Below, in pieces: positions 52,022 to 57,820 of a DNA stretch of 57,820 nucleotides. A model generated the notes under the pieces. It was not told the DNA's origin, ran no database searches, and was given only the letters and a program-made list of their open reading frames with translations. The DNA lies in IMG/VR virus record IMGVR_UViG_3300023500_000004, positions 1 through 57,820 of that record, one strand, 5' to 3'. Each line of letters starts with the position of its first letter. Position 1 is the stretch's first letter. The translations under genes and the position numbers were made by a program. This stretch comes from a virus.

Positions 52022-52530
52022 TGGCTGAAATAATAGCACCAAGGCGGGGCCAGTTTTTAACAGAGAATGGATTACCGACACAACGTTTTGTTGAATATTT
52101 AGAGGCCCTGGCTACACAGACAAACGACACTACAACACAAAGTGATGTTTTTTCTGCATTAAGTAATTCGAGTTATGCAATTGCGGCATTAACTAAAAAG
52201 ATTAACGACATTGAATTACAATTTAGTTTTGCTAATGAAGCTAAGTTCTCAAATCTAGAAACAAAGCGCAAAATCGTTACGGTAACATCGAACTACACGA
52301 CTAAAGGCAATGAATTAGTAGTGGTTAATAGTCCGTCTTTAGTGACAATTGCACTAAACCCTAACGCTAATCGGAAAGAATCAGTGCAGATCATCCGGTT
52401 CGGCGCGGGTGGCGTTAATGTCACGGCTACTAAATTAATAAACGGGGCAGTATTGAAAACTATATTTAGAAGGTATACATCGCCGAATCATGTTTTTATT
52501 CCTGATGTAGATTCATGGGTGGTCATATGA
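52021..52530 (+). CDS. Tail needle-position protein (gp26 position)
   Basis: 169 aa. Start APRRGQFLTENGLPTQRFVE is common in podovirus tail proteins. Residues 40-85 are helical with heptad-like spacing, and the rest is beta-rich. P22 gp26, the tail needle, stands at this place (233 aa), but homology is not clear from sequence. Coupled by TAATG and ATGA overlaps. Confidence 0.55.
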   Translation: MAEIIAPRRGQFLTENGLPTQRFVEYLEALATQTNDTTTQSDVFSALSNSSYAIAALTKKINDIELQFSFANEAKFSNLETKRKIVTVTSNYTTKGNELVVVNSPSLVTIALNPNANRKESVQIIRFGAGGVNVTATKLINGAVLKTIFRRYTSPNHVFIPDVDSWVVI

Positions 52531-53729
52531 GCGGTTATGAATTTGAGCCATTACCGTTAAGCGCGTTTGGTGATTTAAGAGTCATTAATTTATCGCCTAT
52601 ATTTCAATATTCATTTGAATATACTGTTAGCAATACAGATTTAATATTAAACACCCTTACTAATGGCGGTACGGTTACGCAAGCGAGCGCGATGGCTGTT
52701 GTTAGCTCATCTGCCACAACAGCAAGCACAGCGTTATTGCAATCTGTTAGGCATGCCAAATATATGGCTGGATTAGGTGCTTTGCTTAGATTCTCTTTAT
52801 TGTTAACAACGGGAGCAACTGGAACCGAGCAGTATGCCGGAATAACCGACGAGGTAGGAAGTTCAGCGGCATTTAAAAATGGCTTAGCAGTCGGTTTTGA
52901 TGGCGCTACGTTTGGTTTTCATAGGTTCGTTAATGATACGAAAGTCACTGTTAATCAGTCAGCATTCAATGGGGATACATTAGACGGTAATGGCTCAAGT
53001 GGTATGACTATAGATCATACTAAGCTAAACGTATGGCAGATAAGATACCAATATTTAGGGGCTGGTGAAATAGAATTATGCGTTGAAAACCCAGCTACTG
53101 GCAATTTTATAACTGTACACACTATACAATTTGCTAATAGCTCAATAACACCCTCATCTTTTAACCCTAATTATCGGTTTATGATGTTTGTTAATAATAA
53201 AGCTACGACGACAGATATTTTCGCCAAGTGTGCGTCATGTGCGTATTTCATAGAGGGTGATGTAGAATTCAAAGAGTTACAGCGGCCACAGTTTGGATCT
53301 GGCGAAAGACAGAAAACAGCAGTTACAGCAGAAGTGGCAATATGCACCATTAAGAATAAAACTACATACGCCAGTAAAACAAATTTCATTGATGCCTTGG
53401 TTGAGAATATTGGGCTAAGCATTGAAGCATCAAGTGCTAATAACTTAGGCAAGATTAGACTTGTTAGGAATGCCACTTTAGGCGGTACGCCTGTATTTAA
53501 TGATATTAATACTACTGACAGCATCATGAGTATTGATACAGCAGGAACAACAGTAACAGGTGGGAAAGAGCTTTTTACAGTTCCTCTAGCAGGTAAAAAT
53601 GATAGAGAAAGCTTAAACCTGATTGAGTATAAAATAATGCTCTTAGCGGGTGATACGATAACGGTGGCGGGTTCTAGTTCGAATAGTGCTACAATAAACA
53701 CCAGCCTACTTTGGAAGGAGTTGTTTTAA
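52527..53729 (+). CDS. Tail/virion structural protein (400 aa)
   Basis: 400 aa from ATG 52527 (ATGA with the previous stop); an upstream ATG at 52515 is in the preceding gene. Beta-rich, lectin- or jelly-roll-like composition (LLRFSLLLTTGATGTEQYAG, FDGATFGFHRFVNDTKV). It has no P22 counterpart at this place and interrupts the gp26-gp14 order. Probably surface-exposed virion protein; unknown. Confidence 0.55.
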   Translation: MSGYEFEPLPLSAFGDLRVINLSPIFQYSFEYTVSNTDLILNTLTNGGTVTQASAMAVVSSSATTASTALLQSVRHAKYMAGLGALLRFSLLLTTGATGTEQYAGITDEVGSSAAFKNGLAVGFDGATFGFHRFVNDTKVTVNQSAFNGDTLDGNGSSGMTIDHTKLNVWQIRYQYLGAGEIELCVENPATGNFITVHTIQFANSSITPSSFNPNYRFMMFVNNKATTTDIFAKCASCAYFIEGDVEFKELQRPQFGSGERQKTAVTAEVAICTIKNKTTYASKTNFIDALVENIGLSIEASSANNLGKIRLVRNATLGGTPVFNDINTTDSIMSIDTAGTTVTGGKELFTVPLAGKNDRESLNLIEYKIMLLAGDTITVAGSSSNSATINTSLLWKELF

Positions 53730-54061
53730 TGGCAACAACAGTCACGTTAATTGATGCAGATCAGCCAACAGTTACCACAGCGGTTGATTCGTATACTTCC
53801 CCTTCAACGGGCGGAGGCACTAGAATCATTGCTTTTACTGCTAGCTCAACGGCTGGCAATGCAACTGCTAGTTATAGGGTATTTATTGGACTAACTGCGA
53901 CAGATGCTACAGAGATTATACCTGCCATTAATATGGTTGCCCCTAGTCAAGATACACCATTTGAATTAATCGGGCATTTAATACCTGCTGGTGCTAAGTT
54001 GTTTGTTCAAGTTTCAGCCGCCAATACTATAACGTTTAGGGTTACAGGCATTGAGCTTTGA
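53729..54061 (+). CDS. Small beta-rich virion protein
   Basis: 110 aa from ATG 53729 (TAATG). Thr/Ser-rich strands (STAGNATASYRVFIGLTATD, then AGAKLFVQVSAANTITFRVT). A small jelly-roll or decoration-like fold is likely. Unknown family. Confidence 0.5.
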   Translation: MATTVTLIDADQPTVTTAVDSYTSPSTGGGTRIIAFTASSTAGNATASYRVFIGLTATDATEIIPAINMVAPSQDTPFELIGHLIPAGAKLFVQVSAANTITFRVTGIEL

Positions 54062-54516
54062 TCTATTTAATTGAAGATATGGAAGCGGTTAAGAGTTTTA
54101 TGATGCGTCCAGAAATCTATCGTTATGCTGTTGAATTTGGTTGCAGAGTACAAGACCATTCCTTTATTAGTACTGATAGCGATTTTTGGTTATCATATAG
54201 ACAAGATAATGAATTAATAGGATTGATTAACGTGCATGTTATTACGGGGGCTATGTGTCAGTTTCACCCTTACATATTGCATAAACATAAAGATGGGTAC
54301 AATAGAATGGTGCTTGAATTCTTTAAAACATTTAAGGAAATTATGCCTGAAAACATGGCTAAACTTAATGCCTATATACCAGTTGTTTTTAATGGCGCAA
54401 TTAAGGCGGCTAAACAGGCTGGAATGGTTGAAGAAGGCATAGACAGACAAAGTTATCTAACATCCAAGGGCGCTATAGATCGTATAATGTTTGGAAAGCT
54501 TAGAGAGGATATGTAA
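54058..54516 (+). CDS. GNAT-like protein, P22 gp14/DUF2824 position
   Basis: 152 aa from TTG 54058 (overlapping the previous stop); ATG 54079 is an alternative. The pattern NELIGLINVHVITGAMCQFH, then KLNAYIPVVFNGAIKAAKQA and GMVEEGIDRQSYL is a GNAT-type fold, matching P22 gp14 (172 aa). It lies just before the gp7-like gene as in P22. It is parallel to the gp13-like GNAT protein of the left phage, which also precedes ejection proteins. Confidence 0.7.
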   Translation: MIYLIEDMEAVKSFMMRPEIYRYAVEFGCRVQDHSFISTDSDFWLSYRQDNELIGLINVHVITGAMCQFHPYILHKHKDGYNRMVLEFFKTFKEIMPENMAKLNAYIPVVFNGAIKAAKQAGMVEEGIDRQSYLTSKGAIDRIMFGKLREDM

Positions 54517-55176
54517 ATGGGTAAGTTAGTTAGCAACATTGTAAAAGTAGGAACTCTCGGCCTAGTTCCTGATGTTTTGGGCATTAAGGAAGGCGAAAAG
54601 GCCGCCAGGCAAGCTGGAGATATCCAAGCACAAGGCGCACAGGCTGGCATAGATGAACAACGCAGGCAGTTCGATGTCACCCAAGGGAATTTAAAGCCTT
54701 TTCAACAAGCGGGTGTTAGCGCATTAGACCAGCAGCAAGCTTTGCTAGGGTTAAGCGGTCAAGATGCTCAACAAACAGCATTTTCAGGGTTGCAAGAGTC
54801 AGCGGGTCAGCAGTTTTTAAGGCGTAGACAAGAGAAAGCTTTATTGCGTAATGCTTCGGCTATTGGTGGATTAGGTGGCGGAAATGTTAGAACGGCTTTG
54901 CAAGAGCAGGCAACAGGCTTCGCACAACAGGATATACAAAACCAGTTTGGTAGATTAGGGCAAGTAGCAGGGCAAGGTCAGGCTGCAACAACTAGCTTAG
55001 GCCAGTTCGGTTCACAGACGGCTGGTAATATTGCAAACCTTGGTCAAAGAGCGTCAGAAGCAAGAGCAAGCGGAATATTGGGCGCTCAGCAGCAAGGCGC
55101 TCAGGCTACTAGTGGTATACTTGGGCTAGGTGGGGCAGTCTTAGGCGGTCTAGCTGGTGGCGGATTTTTTAATTAG
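54517..55176 (+). CDS. P22 gp7-like DNA injection protein
   Basis: 219 aa (P22 gp7: 229). Gln/Ala/Gly-rich: QAQGAQAGIDEQRRQFDVTQ, then repeated FGxLGQVAGQGQ-like units and a Gly-rich hydrophobic end (GILGLGGAVLGGLAGGGFF). This is typical of ejected podovirus proteins that enter the host with the DNA. Confidence 0.78.
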   Translation: MGKLVSNIVKVGTLGLVPDVLGIKEGEKAARQAGDIQAQGAQAGIDEQRRQFDVTQGNLKPFQQAGVSALDQQQALLGLSGQDAQQTAFSGLQESAGQQFLRRRQEKALLRNASAIGGLGGGNVRTALQEQATGFAQQDIQNQFGRLGQVAGQGQAATTSLGQFGSQTAGNIANLGQRASEARASGILGAQQQGAQATSGILGLGGAVLGGLAGGGFFN

Positions 55177-55184
55177 GTGAAAAT

Positions 55185-56447
55185 ATGGCTTTAGTAACAG
55201 CAAATCAATTTCAATTGACCCCTGATTTATCACAGGCGGTTACGGGTTTTCAACAAGGACAACAAATTGCTAGCCAGTTCCATCAGGCTCAACAGCAAAG
55301 AGATGCAGCTAAGATTAAAACCCAATTAGGTCAATTCTCAGGGCAAGCATTAGGTGGGGATAAAGCTGCACTAAATCAAGTTGGTAAAATAGACCCAAAT
55401 CAAGCAATTCAAATTCAAAAGTTTTTAGCTAACCAGTCAGAAGCGGATAGAGCTGAAGGATTGCGAGAAAACGAGGCTCTAACACGCACATCATTTAGTG
55501 CATTGTCATTAATTGACCCTATCGAGCGCAGACAATTTTTAGAACAGAAAAGTAAAGAATTTAAAGCTAGTGGCAGAGATACCACTAACATTGATACGGC
55601 TTTACAGGGCAATGATGCGCAGCTTGAACAATCGCTAAACCTTCAAGCGCAGCAAGGTTTAACTATACAGCAGTTGGCTGAAAGGCAGTTTCCTGATTCT
55701 AAATCAACAGCAGATCAGAGAGAGTTTATAGCTTTATCTAAAAAAGCTGGCTTGTCTGATAAAGAAATAACAAAGGCCATTAAAGTTAAATTTGGACTTG
55801 AGCCTAGAGCCGGTTCATCTGCTGCTGAAAGAATAGCGTTTGATAATAATTTAGCTGAATCAGTAGCTAAAACGCAAGCTAGTATAGAGGGAAGCAAGGC
55901 ATCAGCAAAAGAAGAGGGAAAGCTTAACGTACAAGGTAGGTTATTGCCAAAAATAAGAGGCGCAATTAAACAGGCTGAAAAAGAGGCAACTGCTAGAGGC
56001 GAGAAATTAACAGCATTAAATAAAGCTAAGGCAGCATTGCCATCGCTTAAAGAAGTTTCTAGCAAGCTTAAGTCATTAGCTGATGTTGCAACCTTTACAA
56101 CGTCCGGCAAGGCTATAAACTTATTATCTAAAGAGCTTGGATTTGGCGCTACAAAAGGCGCTACAGCAAGGGCTTCAATGACTGCTATTGTAGACAACCA
56201 AGTCCTGCCACTTTTACGTGATACTTTCGGCGCTGCTTTTACTGAAAATGAGGGTAAAAGCTTAAAAGCAACCATACTAGATAAGGATGCTACGCCAGAA
56301 GAAAAGAAAGCCACACTTGATGCTTTTATAGATCAAAAAATAAGAGATATAGAGGTAGGAAAAAGAGAGTTAGGACTAAACGACCTATCAAAACTATCAG
56401 ACGCAGAGCTACAGCAGCAAATTGAAGAAGCAAAGGCGGCCCAATAA
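55185..56447 (+). CDS. P22 gp20-like DNA injection protein
   Basis: 420 aa (P22 gp20: 471). Helical, Gln/Ala/Lys-rich with a start ATPDLSQAV-like segment (QLTPDLSQAVTGFQQGQQ) and long coiled regions (220-275). Second of the three ejection proteins in P22 order. It ends by a TAATG overlap with the gp16-like gene. Confidence 0.72.
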   Translation: MALVTANQFQLTPDLSQAVTGFQQGQQIASQFHQAQQQRDAAKIKTQLGQFSGQALGGDKAALNQVGKIDPNQAIQIQKFLANQSEADRAEGLRENEALTRTSFSALSLIDPIERRQFLEQKSKEFKASGRDTTNIDTALQGNDAQLEQSLNLQAQQGLTIQQLAERQFPDSKSTADQREFIALSKKAGLSDKEITKAIKVKFGLEPRAGSSAAERIAFDNNLAESVAKTQASIEGSKASAKEEGKLNVQGRLLPKIRGAIKQAEKEATARGEKLTALNKAKAALPSLKEVSSKLKSLADVATFTTSGKAINLLSKELGFGATKGATARASMTAIVDNQVLPLLRDTFGAAFTENEGKSLKATILDKDATPEEKKATLDAFIDQKIRDIEVGKRELGLNDLSKLSDAELQQQIEEAKAAQ

Positions 56448-57820
56448 TGGCTACTTTAGAAGAGTTGCAAGCCGAATTTAATAGACGACAAACGCCAAAA
56501 TCTAGTTTAAGTGATTTAGAATCTGAACTTGCAAGGCGTCAAGGTGTTAAGCCAGTTCAAATTAGATCAACAGGCGGGCGAAGCGGGAAAGCTAAAGAAT
56601 TGACAAAACAAAGACAAACAGAAGAGGAAGCATTTTTGTCTAGTTTATCACCTGAAAGACGCGCTTTATTAGAATCAGTTTCGCCAGCAGAAGCCGCGCT
56701 AATTGGCGTAGGCAGAGGTTTGAAAACTGTAGCCCGTGGTGTTGGTTTAGCTGATAAACAGATGGTAGGCGAAGCGCAAGCGTTCAAGCAGCTAGAACAA
56801 GTTCAACCAATCTCAACCGCTGGTGATATTATCGGCCAAGCAGCCCCATTTATACCCTTGGGAGTTGGAGCGGCTGGTATTGCATCAACACCTGCTAGGG
56901 TTGCAACCACAGCATTACTAGGAGGGTCAGAGGGTGCAATTATATCAAAAGGCGAAAATCAAGATATTGGCAAACAAATACTTTCAGCGGGGATTGGTGC
57001 TACTCTGGCAGGTGCTCTTGAGTTGGGCCTCCCTGTCATTGGTCGCTTGGGCGGTAAGATCATAAGAAAGGTTTTAGGAAGATCACCAAAAGGCGCTGTC
57101 GTTGATAGTCGCGGGGTTCCGTCTCAAGAGTTTTTAGACGCTTTAGATAAAGAAGGGTTAAAGTTTAGCGATGTTTTAGATGATACCGTTGCTGAACTAA
57201 AAGGTAAGGCGCTAAAGCCTCAAGAGGCTTCAAGAAAAGCCTTTCTAGAGTCACAAGGCATTACGCCAACTAAAGCACAAGTAACAAGAGACGCTACAGA
57301 CTTCCAAGCGCAGCAAGAAGTTGCCAAAACATCAAATAAGATTAGTGACGCACTAGAAAAGCAAGAGTCTATTTTGTCCACGCGGTTTAACAATGCTGTC
57401 ATTGATACAGGTGGAGAAGCTGCTAGGCCAACGAATACAGTTATTGATTCAGTTTTAGAAAAAGCTAATACTTTAGATAAAGAAATATCAGGTTTATATG
57501 AACAAGCTAAAAAAATATCATCTAATGCTAAAAATGTTAGACCTGATAACTTGGTTAGATCCATTAGAAAACTTGCGCCACAGAATAGGAAAGGCGGATT
57601 CAATGTTGAGTCGGTGGTAGGAGATTTAAAAGATAAGGGATTAATTGACGGCAAATTAAACATAGTAGGCAAGGTTGATGTAAAAAAAGCAGAAGAGATA
57701 AGACAGTTTATTAATACTTTATTCGACAAAAAAAATGGCTTCGGTAATATTCAATTAAGAACACTAAAAGACGCTTTAGATGACGATGTTTTTAAAGCGG
57801 CTGGTAATGATGTTTTCAAG
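56447..57820 (+). CDS. P22 gp16-like DNA injection protein, cut by window end
   Basis: 458 codons remain open at the window end, so the gene is partial (P22 gp16: 609 aa). N-terminal repeats LEELQAEFNRRQTPKSSLSD and DLESELARRQG, a Gly/Ala-rich hydrophobic region near 140-205 (FIPLGVGAAGIASTPARVAT, ILSAGIGATLAGALELGLP), then a long charged helical part. Membrane-active ejection proteins show this order. It closes the P22-type set. Confidence 0.72.
   Translation, partial: MATLEELQAEFNRRQTPKSSLSDLESELARRQGVKPVQIRSTGGRSGKAKELTKQRQTEEEAFLSSLSPERRALLESVSPAEAALIGVGRGLKTVARGVGLADKQMVGEAQAFKQLEQVQPISTAGDIIGQAAPFIPLGVGAAGIASTPARVATTALLGGSEGAIISKGENQDIGKQILSAGIGATLAGALELGLPVIGRLGGKIIRKVLGRSPKGAVVDSRGVPSQEFLDALDKEGLKFSDVLDDTVAELKGKALKPQEASRKAFLESQGITPTKAQVTRDATDFQAQQEVAKTSNKISDALEKQESILSTRFNNAVIDTGGEAARPTNTVIDSVLEKANTLDKEISGLYEQAKKISSNAKNVRPDNLVRSIRKLAPQNRKGGFNVESVVGDLKDKGLIDGKLNIVGKVDVKKAEEIRQFINTLFDKKNGFGNIQLRTLKDALDDDVFKAAGNDVFK

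Overview
The window holds tailed-phage (podovirus) DNA with no bacterial housekeeping genes, rRNA, tRNA, integrase or CRISPR array. Nearly every base lies in tightly packed genes joined by ATGA or TAATG overlaps. Two different phage gene sets lie end to end. From base 1 to about 39,730 the DNA is AT-rich and its genes favour AGA for Arg and GCT for Ala. From about 39,731 to the end the DNA is less AT-rich and uses CGN, GCG and GCC more freely. The host is not shown. A class II ribonucleotide reductase and the general gene content fit an aquatic Gram-negative host, but that is inference.

Left phage, rightward block (1-11.8 kb): the 3' end of a tail-tube-like gene, a gp13-like acetyltransferase-fold protein, three internal virion/ejection proteins (170, 1633 and 595 aa), a small holin-like protein, two tail fibre/spike genes and a 27-codon stub of a third spike gene. 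Leftward block (31.0 kb down to 11.9 kb): early and replication genes. These include split primase and DnaB-like helicase, family A DNA polymerase, OB-fold ssDNA-binding protein, 5'-3' exonuclease, HNH nuclease, RNA ligase, two metallophosphoesterases each preceded by a small Zn-ribbon protein, class II ribonucleotide reductase and lysozyme. Inside this block, at 24.3-30.2 kb, sits an amide-bond-forming gene cluster: GGCT, ATP-grasp ligase, class II glutamine amidotransferase, amidoligase, phiEco32-like COOH-NH2 ligase and three unknowns. A 1.5 kb non-coding control region (31.05-32.62 kb) separates the early block from the late one. It carries extended -10 promoters, a nested palindrome, a G-run element and two arrays of short hairpins. 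Rightward late genes follow (32.6-39.7 kb): small and large terminase, portal, scaffold, major capsid and small head genes.

Right phage (39.7-57.8 kb): a block of secreted and tail-type structural genes, then a complete P22-type morphogenesis module in P22 gene order (3-2-1-8-5-4-10-26-14-7-20-16). It is cut by the window end inside the gp16-like injection gene. The window therefore encodes two unrelated packaging motors, portals and capsids. This is either a real mosaic or tandem arrangement, or an assembly join near 39.73 kb, and the sequence alone does not decide.

Most notable observations: the amidoligase cluster; a 12-bp motif ATGATGGC[TC][AT]GT, seven exact copies plus one variant, all in one orientation and all inside the leftward region; hairpin arrays in the control region; probable ATT/ATC start codons for polymerase and helicase; a 299-bp out-of-frame overlap at the primase start; and duplicated 5' gene ends at the COOH-NH2 ligase and at the tail spike.
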